From Bacteroidales bacterium (GTDB lineage Bacteria; Bacteroidota; Bacteroidia; Bacteroidales; Lentimicrobiaceae), in contig JADIZB010000001.1 in assembly GCA_016705005.1 (NCBI GenBank), positions 806,001-870,000 on the forward strand: DNA of 64,000 nt. Direction: 5' to 3'. The translations under genes and the position numbers were made by a program. The notes under the pieces were generated by a model. That model did not search any database, was not told where the DNA came from, and saw nothing but the letters and a program-made list of their open reading frames with translations. This document shows positions 8,522 to 18,355 of this stretch, one piece after another. How positions within the stretch are numbered: position 1 is the first letter of the stretch; every line of letters starts with the position of its first letter.

Positions 8522-8626
8522 ATGAGATATTTACCGCTTGTATATCAGTGTTTTTTGTTATTGTCAGTTTACTCCTTCCATTTGTCAGCCCGGGAAGTCC
8601 TTTTCGGACATAAGAAAAAGAAATGA
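8522..8626 (+). CDS. Possible 34-residue secreted peptide
   Basis: ATG at 8522 opens a 34-codon frame. It has a signal-peptide-like core (LPLVYQCFLLLSVYSFHLSA) and a short mature part ending in four lysines before TGA at 8624. The composition suggests an export signal followed by a small basic tail. No clear promoter or ribosome-binding site is visible, and no homologue is recognised. It may be a degraded remnant of a secreted-protein gene. Confidence 0.25.
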   Translation: MRYLPLVYQCFLLLSVYSFHLSAREVLFGHKKKK

Positions 8627-8850
8627 TCTGACCCATTTCTTCCCCAAAATACAATTCCCGGAACTATTATATATAAATATGCTGATTATTTTTTCAATTT
8701 AAATAAGGGTAAACTGATTTATAATTGTCTATTATATTGACAACGCAGTATGAGAGTATATTTTCACGTCTGAAATTGACTAATCCTTTTGAAAACGAGC
8801 ATTTTTATCAGGTATCAAATCAGATAGTTCTAAAACATAAACCTTCGGCC

Positions 8851-9996
8851 ATGAAAATAAGATCCGTTGCAATCTTTCTCATCTTAGTAATTCCGGTATT
8901 GATTTCTGAATCAATAGCCCAGGAAGTTTCAAAATCCAAACCGGTTTTCGGAGTCAGGCTCAGCGCGAACTTCGACAATATCTTTTTTAGTGATTATAAC
9001 AAGGATTATTGGGTTTTGCGATCAATACCAGGTGTCTTTTTAGAATATAAAAACCATGATTTTCAAATAGGTCCTGCTCAAGCTCATTTCATAAATAACC
9101 CCGGATGGCTTTCCAGTATAAAGTTTAATTCCAATGCAATGGGCTTTAGTTTCGGATATAGATACTATCCAAATGAAATACTGAAACGAGTGAAGATGTT
9201 TGCCCAATTACAAGCTTCGCAGTTTTGGGTTAAATATACCAGCCACTCCATGGGCAGCGGTTTATCAGATCGAAAGGAAACTGCCTGGTGCGGCTTTGCA
9301 TCCCTGGGCGTTGATTACAGAATAAGTACAAGCTTTCATGTATTCTCCGGTGTTGGAATCGGCATTTCTTCAACATTTCATAATTACACTGAGAATTTTT
9401 ATCCACATGTATTAGCTGGAATTGATTATCGTTTGGGAACATCCAAAAAAGTTCCTGAATCTGGGGCCCAAAAAACCATAAAATCAAAGCCGGTTTTCGG
9501 AGTTCGCTATACTGCCAACTACTTCTCAATACCATCCGGAAATCACTCTGATAAATGGAATGTACTGAGTTCAATTCCTTCCGTTTTTGTAGAATTTAGT
9601 GAACGCTTTGATGTGCATATCGGGATGGTTTACGCACACCTGTTTAATCCCCGATGGGTTGATCAGGTATATTACAAACCTGATGCATTCGGTTTAACTT
9701 TAGGTAGCAGGGTTACCTTAATTGACCTCAAAAAAGATCTGAGTCTTAAGGGACAAATGGATGGATCAATAGCCAATATAAGTTTCAAAAATACCAATTC
9801 CCATTATCAGGAAGGCAGAATGCTAACAGATATGCATTGGGCTTTAAGTCTCTCTTTTGGTATAGATTATCAGATAAAAAATAAGATTGGTATTACCGCC
9901 GGACCTTCTTTTGGCATCACATCGGGGCGTTACGATTTTTTCGTTTCTCCGTTTATAGGCATTGATTATCTTATTGGGAATAATAAGAAAAAATAA
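8851..9996 (+). CDS. Internally duplicated outer-membrane beta-barrel protein
   Basis: This 381-residue protein has a signal peptide (IFLILVIPVLISESIAQ). It is built from two similar halves beginning at KPVFGVRLSANF (about residue 30) and KPVFGVRYTANY (about 213). Each half has alternating aromatic/polar strands and ends in a similar way (AGIDYRLG / IGIDYLIG). Each could form a small barrel of the OmpA/OmpW size class. The start at 8851 gives the signal peptide; the frame is open further upstream but only with a TTG start. No function can be assigned. Confidence 0.75.
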   Translation: MKIRSVAIFLILVIPVLISESIAQEVSKSKPVFGVRLSANFDNIFFSDYNKDYWVLRSIPGVFLEYKNHDFQIGPAQAHFINNPGWLSSIKFNSNAMGFSFGYRYYPNEILKRVKMFAQLQASQFWVKYTSHSMGSGLSDRKETAWCGFASLGVDYRISTSFHVFSGVGIGISSTFHNYTENFYPHVLAGIDYRLGTSKKVPESGAQKTIKSKPVFGVRYTANYFSIPSGNHSDKWNVLSSIPSVFVEFSERFDVHIGMVYAHLFNPRWVDQVYYKPDAFGLTLGSRVTLIDLKKDLSLKGQMDGSIANISFKNTNSHYQEGRMLTDMHWALSLSFGIDYQIKNKIGITAGPSFGITSGRYDFFVSPFIGIDYLIGNNKKK

Positions 9997-10033
9997 TCCT
10001 AACTTTCGGCAATAAATTGACCTATTGGCCGAA

Positions 10034-11554
10034 ATGAAGAACAATTTCCCGGGTTTGAAATCATCGGATCCCTTTTCTGAGAAAAAGATCAGGCTGGTTT
10101 TTTGGCCTATGTTGGTCCTGCTTTTCCTTGCCCACCTCCCCTTTCTGAATGCCGACCCCGACAGCCTGCTGAGTCTGAATACCCGCGGTGCCTGGACCGA
10201 CGAAGGCCTGTACACCGCCCAGCTGCGCGACTTTATCAACCATGGAAATTTCGATCTGTACAACAACAACGGCTTTATCATTACGCCTGTTTTGCAGTTT
10301 ATTCTTTTTCCGTTTTATTACATCTTCGGAACAGACATTGTCGTGGGAAGGGCTGTCGCACTGTTGTTTACAATTGGGGTCCTGTGTGTTTTATCTGCAA
10401 GCAACCAATTAAGGTTACCGGCACTTTTCTATCTGTTGCTGGTGGCACTGCAGTTTCATTATTTTCAGTTTTGCCACTATTCAATGGGCGAAATGTTTGC
10501 CATTAATATGCTGCTGCTCTCGCTATTTACCCTGGCGAAGTTTGAAGAGTACATCAGTCGCCCTAAAAAACTGCGATGGTTGTTACTGACGGTTTTTTTT
10601 AGTTTTCTGGCCTACGGGATTAAGGTTCAGTTTGCATATGTTGCCATACTGGTACCTGCAACTGTGCTTATCAAGGCTTGGTCAGTTCCGCGAATCCATA
10701 AAAATATCCGTAATGAATACTATAAAGCCTTTGGAATCTCTTTACTTTTCACTTTCACGCTGGCATTGGTTTACCTGGTAGTATGGTACCTTCCAAACCA
10801 GGATTTCTATAACTATATCATGAATTATGAGACCAGTGAAAGGTTCAAAAACACCATCCCGGGTTTATTCCAGGTTTACCGCTTTAATTTCAGGCACATC
10901 ATCTGGGTGCCGGAGTTGAGGCCTTTGGTTTTGATTACCTTATTTGTACTGTTAGGATTGGCCGCATCAAAACTCGCCAATTTCAGAAACCGGTCAATCC
11001 CCCTAGCCCTGATCTTTGGACTGATCTGGTTGCTGGTTGAGCAGCATAAAATTGCAATGATTTATCTCCCGACCCGCTATTTTCTCAGCCTGATTGCCGC
11101 GGCAGGTCTTGTGGTATCGCTTTCACTTGGTTTTCTGGCAAAACGCTATGCCTCTGCGGTTAAACTAATCCTCCCCGTTGTATTCATCATCGCATTCTGG
11201 AATCTGATTATTGTTTATCAAACCTGGCAGCGACGTACATACGATATTCAGTCCGTTCAAACATATCTTGAGAAATCATCCCTTGACAAAAATCTACCTG
11301 TACTTGGCATCTGGGCCTATACCCTGGCAGCAGAATCAAAAGCCCCGACCATTGGAATCCGTCACAATTATCTGAACGATAAAGATCCCATTCTGACTTA
11401 CAAACCACAACTGGTGATTACGGAATTCAACCAGGCAGAAAGTGATAGTGCCTGGGCCAGGCAGGGCATTGATCTGGCAGCTGCTTCCGACTCAGTAAGA
11501 AGGCTTAAAGTATGGCGCTATGACCTTGACTTTTACTGGATAAACCGAAAGTAA
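10034..11554 (+). CDS. GT-C family glycosyltransferase, ArnT/PMT-like membrane protein
   Basis: This 506-residue polytopic protein has about ten hydrophobic segments. An acidic periplasmic loop after the first segment contains WTDEGLY (about residue 55), the position of the catalytic acid in the PMT/ArnT (GT39/GT83-like) superfamily. Such enzymes transfer sugars from polyprenyl-phosphate donors to lipid or protein acceptors at the outer face of the inner membrane. ATG 10034 is preferred over a TTG three codons earlier. No linked polysaccharide genes reveal the acceptor. Confidence 0.75.
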   Translation: MKNNFPGLKSSDPFSEKKIRLVFWPMLVLLFLAHLPFLNADPDSLLSLNTRGAWTDEGLYTAQLRDFINHGNFDLYNNNGFIITPVLQFILFPFYYIFGTDIVVGRAVALLFTIGVLCVLSASNQLRLPALFYLLLVALQFHYFQFCHYSMGEMFAINMLLLSLFTLAKFEEYISRPKKLRWLLLTVFFSFLAYGIKVQFAYVAILVPATVLIKAWSVPRIHKNIRNEYYKAFGISLLFTFTLALVYLVVWYLPNQDFYNYIMNYETSERFKNTIPGLFQVYRFNFRHIIWVPELRPLVLITLFVLLGLAASKLANFRNRSIPLALIFGLIWLLVEQHKIAMIYLPTRYFLSLIAAAGLVVSLSLGFLAKRYASAVKLILPVVFIIAFWNLIIVYQTWQRRTYDIQSVQTYLEKSSLDKNLPVLGIWAYTLAAESKAPTIGIRHNYLNDKDPILTYKPQLVITEFNQAESDSAWARQGIDLAAASDSVRRLKVWRYDLDFYWINRK

Positions 11555-11674
11555 AGATTCACGTATACCTGAATTATAGGTTGTAAAGAAGTTAATGAAA
11601 TCGGATGCTTCTTTTGCAGAAAAACCCTTTTAAGAACCGAAGTATTACATGATGCTTGCATCTTCATGTCGACA

Positions 11675-11693
11675 CCCACCTGCAGCCGGGTGG
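11675..11693. terminator. GC hairpin between convergent genes
   Basis: CCCACC (11675-11680) pairs with GGGTGG (11688-11693) around TGCAGCC. It lies between the glycosyltransferase and the ICMT-like gene. It has no clear U-tract, so a terminator role is only possible. Confidence 0.3.
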
Positions 11694-11717
11694 ATATGCA
11701 TGATTCTCAAAAAAAAC

Positions 11718-12182
11718 TCAAAATATAAACGGAATCAGCTTTTTTGAAGTCCTGGTGTAGTCAAGATAGGCAGGAAATGCCTGCTTCAGATATTGCTCCT
11801 CGATATGAAGTTTAGCGACCAGAACAATGGTAAGCCCAGCTACATAACCGAGTTTCAGGTAACTGAAATGTCCAAGTACAAGTGGCCAGCAGGTAAGCAG
11901 AATAGCTGTATACATTGGATGCCGGATCAACCGGTATGGCCCATGCGCAATTAGCTTTCCGTTGGGTTTCACATGAGGTGAAATGTTGAAATTGCCAAGA
12001 CGGATGGTTTGAATGGCATACAATCCCAGACCAATGCCGGCAAGTATAAATAAGATCACCCAGAACTTCAATTGAGTAAGCGGACTTGAAATAACAATCA
12101 GCCCGATACAGAGAAACTGAAACATAACTAGGAGCCAGGCCAGATACGATTTACGCCGCCCCATGCGGGTTGTGTTAAACAT
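11718..12182 (-). CDS. ICMT/PEMT-like integral membrane methyltransferase
   Basis: The 154-residue protein has four hydrophobic segments and the motif GPYRLIRHPMYTAILL (residues 91-106), which matches the SAM-binding RHPxY signature of isoprenylcysteine carboxyl methyltransferase and related phospholipid or small-molecule methyltransferases. A C-terminal E-E-x-x-L element (HIEEQYLKQAFPAYLDYTR) is also typical. The substrate is unknown; bacterial members rarely act on prenylated proteins. Confidence 0.78.
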   Translation of the reverse strand: MFNTTRMGRRKSYLAWLLVMFQFLCIGLIVISSPLTQLKFWVILFILAGIGLGLYAIQTIRLGNFNISPHVKPNGKLIAHGPYRLIRHPMYTAILLTCWPLVLGHFSYLKLGYVAGLTIVLVAKLHIEEQYLKQAFPAYLDYTRTSKKLIPFIF

Positions 12183-12302
12183 AATGAGTGTATTGAATGC
12201 AGACTATCCCCCTCAAAGATATCTATAACAATTTAACCTGCCAATGGGTTGTATAAAAACACTGTATTCATAAACCTCCCGAAATTCAAAGATACAAGAA
12301 AA

Positions 12303-12334
12303 AAGGGTGGTCCTGACAATTGCCGGCCACCCTT
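12303..12334 (-). terminator. Terminator of the efflux operon
   Basis: AAGGGTGG (12303-12310) pairs with CCACCCTT (12327-12334). Read on the reverse strand, the stem is followed by a T-run. It lies just after the RND gene stop. Confidence 0.7.
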
Positions 12335-12356
12335 CCTGTTACGATTCTCACTCCGG

Positions 12357-15300
12357 CTATTTTACCAGACGTGCAATTTTATTAGACTTCCTTCGCTGAA
12401 TCCTGATTTTTACTTCATACACCATCAGGTACAAAGCAGGTACAAGAACCAGGGTAAGGAAAGTTGCGAAACTTAAGCCGAAAATTATCGACCAGGCCAG
12501 CGGGCCCCAAAACATAACATTATCACCACCAATGTGTATCTGCGGATTAAGCTGGGTAAACATGGTTTCGAAATTCAGATTGAATCCAATGGCCAATGGC
12601 ACAAGACCGAGAATTGTTGCGGTTGCTGTAAGGATTACGGGCGTTATACGGGTTAACCCGGCCTGAATGATGGCATCACGGGTTTTCATACCACGCTCCT
12701 TCAGCGTATCGATAAATTCAACAATAAGAATACCATTTCTGACAACAATTCCGCCCAGAGCAACAATTCCGAGACCGGTCATGATGATCGAAATCGACAT
12801 GTTAAAGATGACAATTCCAAGCAGAACGCCGATGATACTGAAGATCACTTCACTCAGAATAATGATGGTTTTGCTCACTGAGTTAAACTGTGTTATCAGG
12901 ATGAAGAAAATTAATCCCAACGCAATCATCATAGCCATTACAAGGAAGTCCGATGTTTCGGCCTGGTCAACCTGTTCTCCGGTCAGCTTAATCTGAATCC
13001 CTTCGTTCACCGGAAAATCAGCGGCAAGTTTCTCAATCTGAGGTACAATCTCATTAGCAGTATATCCGGTCAGTACATCACTTGAGATTGTAATAATCCT
13101 CTTCAGATCCTGTCTCTTTATGCCTCCGTATGTATCGGAATAATCGATAGAAGCAACCGCTGACAAAGGGATTTGACGCAAAAGACCTGAATTCATGTCA
13201 CGATAAGTTATTTTCATGTTAATCAGGTTATTGATATTCTCACGGGTGGCTTCCGAGTAACGTAATTGAATTGGATATTCATCTTCATCAACCTTATACT
13301 TTGAGATCTCTTTACCGAGCACCGAGGTGCGGAGCTCTCCTGCTATTTGCCCTGTACTCAAACCATATTGATTGGCCCTTGCCCGATCAATGTTGATTGC
13401 TATTTCAGGCTTATTATCCTGGAAATCACTTTTCAACTCCTCAATTCCCGGAATTTGCAACGAATCCAGATAATTGTGAAATGCTGCTGCATCATGGATC
13501 AGATTGCCCAGATTTTCTCCGGTAATTTCAATGTTGATCGGCTTGCCTGTAGGAGGCCCGGCACGGTTTTTCTGAGCCGAGATTTCAACACCAGGGATTC
13601 CTTTGACTTCATCCCGGATTTGATCCAGATAGTCGTTGGTATTCACACCATTACGGTATTTATACTCCACAAAGTTGATGGTTACTTTCCCTTTTTCCGA
13701 ACTCAGGTTACGTGCAAAATCCATATCATCCCCTGCCCCGAGTGCAACATTGCTAATCACAGATTCAACCACGGGATTGCTATCTCCAAGTAAAGACAGA
13801 ACGCGTCCTTCAACTATTTTTGTTACAGAATCAGTAACCCGTTGATCTGTTCCTATCGGCATATTTACCATTACATTGATGCTGTTGGGCATATTCTCCG
13901 GAAAGAAAAGAACTTTGGGTGAACGGATACCAACCAATACCATAGTAACAAAGAAAAGTCCGATAACCATAAATAACAGGTACATTGGATTTCTTCCAAC
14001 CAAAACAAAACGCAGTTGACGCTCATAAAGTCGCATTAGATACGGCCAGCCTTTTTCCTGCCACCATTTGATGTATGGATTAAGCAATGTGTGGAAGAAT
14101 AGTATCAGTGCTGCAACAAATACCATGAAATTACCTATGCCAAATGCCATTTCACTGCCACTGACCGCGTAAAAAACATAGCTGACCAATGCAAGAAGAA
14201 TTACAATAATCATCTCAATGGCTATCTTCTTCCTAAGTTTCTGTTTATCCGGTGCATCAAACTCATGCTTCATAAAGGATATTGCAAACACAGGATTGAT
14301 TATATATGCCACAAACAGTGATGCGAACAGGGTCAGAATAAGGGTTACCGGTATATAGAACATGAACTCTCCGACAATTCCCGGCCAAAAAGCCAGGGGG
14401 AAGAAAGGAGCAAGCGTGGTTAGCGTACCAGATAAGATTGGCAGAAATACCTCCCCTGCTGCCCGTTTAGCCGCCAGTATTATATTCGGTTCATGCTGGT
14501 GCGTCCGGTGAATATTCTCAATAACAACGATGGCATCATCCACAACGATTCCCAGTGCAAAAATAAATCCGAACATAACAATCATATTCATTGAAAAGCC
14601 CATTGCAGGCATTGCCATAAATGCCACAAACATTGACAGGGGAACAGCCAGTGCAACAAAGAAGGCATTGGTGAACCCCATAAAGAACATCAGCACAATG
14701 GTAACCAGGATAAATCCGAAGATGATTGTATTGTTGAGTTCTTCCAGAGTATTCCTGGTATAGCGCGATTGCTCGCCCGACTTTGTAATGGTGATATCAG
14801 CCGGGAATTCCTTGTTAGTCAGCTCATTGTCAATAATTTCCTTGATTTTATCTGAGGCATCAAGCAGATTCTGACCGCTTTTCTTAACAACATTTAATGT
14901 AATTACATTCTTTCCATTCAGACGAGAAAAGCTTTCCTGTTCCTTATATGTGTCCTTGACTTCAGCAACATCCTTGAGGTATACAATGGCTCCGCTGGAG
15001 GAATGGATGATGATGTTTCTGATAACATCCATGTTATCAAACTGACCCTGCACCCTAATGGAACGCTTCATACCGTTATTTGTAATATTACCGGCAGAAA
15101 TAGTCATGTTTTCGGTTGCCACAGCCCTGTCAATATCAGTAAGGGTGACACTGGCAGCTTGTGCTTTGTATAGATCAACATTTATCTGGATCTCCCGTTC
15201 CAGGGCTCCTACAATGTCAACCCTGGTAATCTCAGGAAGTGATTCAATCTTATCCTGAGCTATTTCAGCATATGCCTTAAGTTCATCAAGATCATATTCC

Positions 15301-15767
15301 CCGGAAAGCTGAATAAACACTATCGGAATCTCAGAGAAATCAATATCAGCAACATTGGGATCACCCGGCAGGTTATTCGGCAGATCCTTCTTGCTTTTAT
15401 CAACCGCATCTTTGACCCGCTGTTTGGCTTCCGGCACTTCAATATCTGTATTGAACTCAATTGCGATGGAAGAAAAATCCTGAAGAGAATTGCTGGTTAT
15501 TTTCTTAACCCCGTTAATCCCTTTTAATTGCTTTTCAATAGGTCTGGTCACCAGATTTTCCATATCCTCGGGAGATGTTCCGGGATAGACCGTATTCACA
15601 AGAATTGTAGGAATAACAATTTCGGGGAATTGTTCTTTCGGAATGCTTCTGTAACTGGAGATTCCAAGCAGGGTAATAAAAATGGTAAGCACATATATGC
15701 TTGTCTTGTTATCAATAGCCCAGCTGGTCGCAAAAAACTCCTTGAATTTATTGGTTTTCATATTCAT
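12357..15767 (-). CDS. RND efflux transporter permease, HAE1/AcrB type
   Basis: This 1136-residue inner-membrane proton antiporter has the RND layout: first TM near residues 20-40, a large periplasmic loop, TM2-6, a second TM block and a second periplasmic loop. The TM4 proton-relay pair lies in ALGIVVDDAIVVIENIHR. Two long insertions around residues 510-600 add hydrophobic segments not found in AcrB. It should expel hydrophobic compounds with the adaptor and TolC-type partner encoded just upstream. It is the last gene of the tetR-tolC-adaptor-RND operon. Confidence 0.95.
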   Translation of the reverse strand: MNMKTNKFKEFFATSWAIDNKTSIYVLTIFITLLGISSYRSIPKEQFPEIVIPTILVNTVYPGTSPEDMENLVTRPIEKQLKGINGVKKITSNSLQDFSSIAIEFNTDIEVPEAKQRVKDAVDKSKKDLPNNLPGDPNVADIDFSEIPIVFIQLSGEYDLDELKAYAEIAQDKIESLPEITRVDIVGALEREIQINVDLYKAQAASVTLTDIDRAVATENMTISAGNITNNGMKRSIRVQGQFDNMDVIRNIIIHSSSGAIVYLKDVAEVKDTYKEQESFSRLNGKNVITLNVVKKSGQNLLDASDKIKEIIDNELTNKEFPADITITKSGEQSRYTRNTLEELNNTIIFGFILVTIVLMFFMGFTNAFFVALAVPLSMFVAFMAMPAMGFSMNMIVMFGFIFALGIVVDDAIVVIENIHRTHQHEPNIILAAKRAAGEVFLPILSGTLTTLAPFFPLAFWPGIVGEFMFYIPVTLILTLFASLFVAYIINPVFAISFMKHEFDAPDKQKLRKKIAIEMIIVILLALVSYVFYAVSGSEMAFGIGNFMVFVAALILFFHTLLNPYIKWWQEKGWPYLMRLYERQLRFVLVGRNPMYLLFMVIGLFFVTMVLVGIRSPKVLFFPENMPNSINVMVNMPIGTDQRVTDSVTKIVEGRVLSLLGDSNPVVESVISNVALGAGDDMDFARNLSSEKGKVTINFVEYKYRNGVNTNDYLDQIRDEVKGIPGVEISAQKNRAGPPTGKPINIEITGENLGNLIHDAAAFHNYLDSLQIPGIEELKSDFQDNKPEIAINIDRARANQYGLSTGQIAGELRTSVLGKEISKYKVDEDEYPIQLRYSEATRENINNLINMKITYRDMNSGLLRQIPLSAVASIDYSDTYGGIKRQDLKRIITISSDVLTGYTANEIVPQIEKLAADFPVNEGIQIKLTGEQVDQAETSDFLVMAMMIALGLIFFILITQFNSVSKTIIILSEVIFSIIGVLLGIVIFNMSISIIMTGLGIVALGGIVVRNGILIVEFIDTLKERGMKTRDAIIQAGLTRITPVILTATATILGLVPLAIGFNLNFETMFTQLNPQIHIGGDNVMFWGPLAWSIIFGLSFATFLTLVLVPALYLMVYEVKIRIQRRKSNKIARLVK

Positions 15768-15796
15768 TTTTTATTTGTTTGGAGATTATGCGGACT

Positions 15797-16924
15797 TTAT
15801 CTGGAAATCTTAATCAACTGACCATCAACAAGACCGGCGTATCCTGTGGTAATAACCTTGTCGCCCTCGGCAATACCCTGTTTAATTTCTGCCATACCAT
15901 TATAGGTGTTACCAATAGTTACGATCTGGCGACGTGCAATAAGTTTCCCGTTTTCCTGCCTTGCAGTATAAACATATTTACCTGAACTTGATTCCTTTAC
16001 AAGGGAAACAGGAAGCACAATTGTTGATGGGTTTGAATAATCGTTGATCTTAACAACGGTCATCATGTTGGCCCTGTATTCAACTTTACCCGATCCAAGC
16101 CTGATTTCGCTAAGGAAAGTTCTGTTTATCGGGTTGATGTATTTGCTGGTAAAATGAATTTTCCCTTCTATCTCTGTGTTGAAATCGGGGAATGAAACAA
16201 TCACTTTGTTGCCCGTTTTCACTTTGGATGCATAAGATTCTGAAATTTCAGCAATTATCTTAACCGTAGAAAAATTAACAACCCTTACCGCTGGTTGGCC
16301 TGGCGAAGCCATTTGTCCTACTTTCAGATTCACCTCTTCCACGGTTCCGTTGATGGGTGATTTGATCTTCGACATTTCAAGCTGGTCGTTGAGAGTGGCC
16401 ATATTTGCTTCCAGGCTTTCCTTGTTGTTTTTAGCGGACAAATACTGAACCTCGCTGCCAATCTGCTTATCCCACAGTGCTTTCTGCTTGTTATACAAGT
16501 TAGTGGCAAAGGAAAGCTGGGTCCTGACGGTCTCAATCTGCTGCTTCAGCACACTGTTGTCAATCTGGGCCAACACCTGTCCTTTTCTCACTGCATCGCC
16601 TTCCTTAACATAAACCGACGTGATAACACCGGCCATCTGTGCCGAAACGGCAATATTATCTTCCCCGTCTACTTTTCCCTGAACTTCCAGGTAATGGTTA
16701 AACGCTTCTGCCCTGGCCTCTGTAACCAGAACATCTGTCATTTTCATCTCGGTTGATTTCCCGGTGAGCTTAAGCTCATCTTCGATCGTCTTGATTTTGG
16801 CATTAATTTCATCCCTCTGCTTTTTAAGAGATGTGAGTTCAGCCTTTTTATCTGTTGTGTTGCCGCAGGCGGCTGCAAAAATCACGAGTACTGCGAAAAC
16901 TAATGTTTTATTCATGGTTTTCAT
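15797..16924 (-). CDS. RND efflux periplasmic adaptor, lipoprotein
   Basis: This 375-residue membrane-fusion protein bridges the RND pump and the outer-membrane channel. It starts with a lipoprotein signal (VFAVLVIFAAAC, lipid-acceptor Cys20). A short coiled coil (about 28-55) follows, then a biotinyl-lipoyl-like half (AGVITSVYVKEGDAVRKGQVLAQID), a helical hairpin, the second lipoyl half (INGTVEEVNLKVGQMASPG), a beta-barrel and a membrane-proximal domain. Start at 16924; an internal Met three codons later is equally possible. Confidence 0.93.
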   Translation of the reverse strand: MKTMNKTLVFAVLVIFAAACGNTTDKKAELTSLKKQRDEINAKIKTIEDELKLTGKSTEMKMTDVLVTEARAEAFNHYLEVQGKVDGEDNIAVSAQMAGVITSVYVKEGDAVRKGQVLAQIDNSVLKQQIETVRTQLSFATNLYNKQKALWDKQIGSEVQYLSAKNNKESLEANMATLNDQLEMSKIKSPINGTVEEVNLKVGQMASPGQPAVRVVNFSTVKIIAEISESYASKVKTGNKVIVSFPDFNTEIEGKIHFTSKYINPINRTFLSEIRLGSGKVEYRANMMTVVKINDYSNPSTIVLPVSLVKESSSGKYVYTARQENGKLIARRQIVTIGNTYNGMAEIKQGIAEGDKVITTGYAGLVDGQLIKISR

Positions 16925-16947
16925 TTATTTGGAATTTTATGTTTCGG

Positions 16948-18351
16948 TTAAATATTGTTATTGAGCTTGTCAAGTTTATTCTTCGCTTTAAGTAACGAAT
17001 AAATGGCATTGAAGTAGTTTGACTGAGCCGTCAGATATTGATTCTGGGCATTGGTAAGATCCATACTTGTCGAAAGCCCTTCCTTATATTTGATCAGGGT
17101 TTTCTCATAAATCCTGCTGGTCAGGTCAATGTTCTTTTTATTGTTCAGATAATTCTCATAAGCGGTAGCCAGATCATTTCTGGATGTTTCAAACTCCAGC
17201 TTGAGCCCCTGTGCAGCATTTTCCTTTGCGTTGGTGATCTTCTGAAGCTCAAGTTTTCGTTGCTGTACTTTAACTATCCGCTGTCCACTGCTGAAAATCG
17301 GAATATTAAGTGAAAGTTGAAAAACATCGGCCGGAGTAAAATCAAATGCCGGCTTGTTTACTTTTTCTGTATGTCTGTATACGGCGGCAAGGTTCGGCAG
17401 AAAAGTGCTCTTTTCACGCTTCAGATTCAGGTTGCCAAGTTTTTCCTGGGTAGTCAGTATCTGAAAATCAATGTTACGGCCAAGATCAAAATTTGAAAAT
17501 GATACGCTCTCAAGATTGAAACCTGTAGCCAACGCTTCAAGATCATCGGTCAGGTCAATTTCCGTTTCAAAGGGCATCCCTATCTGGAATTTCAGCAGGT
17601 TTTTTGCAGTTCCAATCTGACGGTTTACAGCATTCACTGTATTCGTCAGATTAAGGCTGCTCATCTCAAGCTGATCCACATCTGTATTTTCTATCATCCC
17701 CTGTTTCAGCATTTCGCGCATCTCATCAAGCGTAATATTAAGATTTCCCAGCGACCTGGCCAGTTTTTCATGGGTCTGCTCCAGCATCAATACCAGACTA
17801 TAAGTGTTGGCTACTGATTCTTTCAGATCGTTCACCGTTTTTTGCTGACTCTGATCCGACATCTGGTAATAAACCCTGGAAGCCTGAAGACCAACCAGGT
17901 ATTCACCACTGAAAACAAGTTGTGTAAGTGTAAAATCAAGGGTCGTATTATCCTTGACACCCAAAGGAATCGGGGCCGACGGGTTAAATCCGAGATAAAC
18001 ATTCTTGTCCAGGATATCTCCGGCTGTAATCGGTGTACCGGCCGGTAAATCTGTTGTAAGAAATGTTGATCCTCCAAGACTGAGTTCCGGAACTTTAAAT
18101 AAATGCTGGTAATTGGCCTGGGCGCTCAACTGTGGAAGCCCGATGGCCGTGGTTTCCCATATTTTCTTTTTCGCGAGTTCCAGATCAATGGCAGAGTTTT
18201 TGGCAGCAATACTGTTTTGAACAGCGTATTCCTGTGCCTGTTTCAAACTGAGAGAACCGGATTGTGTTTTGTTCTCCTGTGCGTAAAGCGTAACCTGTAT
18301 AAGAAGCAACAGGAGCAGGATTGATAAAGCTTTTGACTGAGTTAATTTCAT
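16948..18351 (-). CDS. TolC-family outer-membrane efflux protein
   Basis: This 467-residue protein has a signal peptide (LSILLLLLLIQVTLYAQ) and two OEP repeats of long helices, ending in the typical NQYLTAQSNYFNAIYSLLKAKNKL helix. It forms the exit duct of the tripartite pump. ATG 18351 gives a clean signal peptide and lies 4 nt after the tetR stop; a longer reading would overlap tetR. Confidence 0.92.
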   Translation of the reverse strand: MKLTQSKALSILLLLLLIQVTLYAQENKTQSGSLSLKQAQEYAVQNSIAAKNSAIDLELAKKKIWETTAIGLPQLSAQANYQHLFKVPELSLGGSTFLTTDLPAGTPITAGDILDKNVYLGFNPSAPIPLGVKDNTTLDFTLTQLVFSGEYLVGLQASRVYYQMSDQSQQKTVNDLKESVANTYSLVLMLEQTHEKLARSLGNLNITLDEMREMLKQGMIENTDVDQLEMSSLNLTNTVNAVNRQIGTAKNLLKFQIGMPFETEIDLTDDLEALATGFNLESVSFSNFDLGRNIDFQILTTQEKLGNLNLKREKSTFLPNLAAVYRHTEKVNKPAFDFTPADVFQLSLNIPIFSSGQRIVKVQQRKLELQKITNAKENAAQGLKLEFETSRNDLATAYENYLNNKKNIDLTSRIYEKTLIKYKEGLSTSMDLTNAQNQYLTAQSNYFNAIYSLLKAKNKLDKLNNNI

Positions 18352-18355
18352 GGGT

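Larger units (their letters stand above)
8397..8850. other. 454-bp low-GC intergenic region
   Basis: Apart from the candidate terminator after pheS and one possible 34-codon reading frame at 8522, I see no conserved gene, RNA or strong promoter motif. The region is A/T-rich relative to its flanks. Confidence 0.5.
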
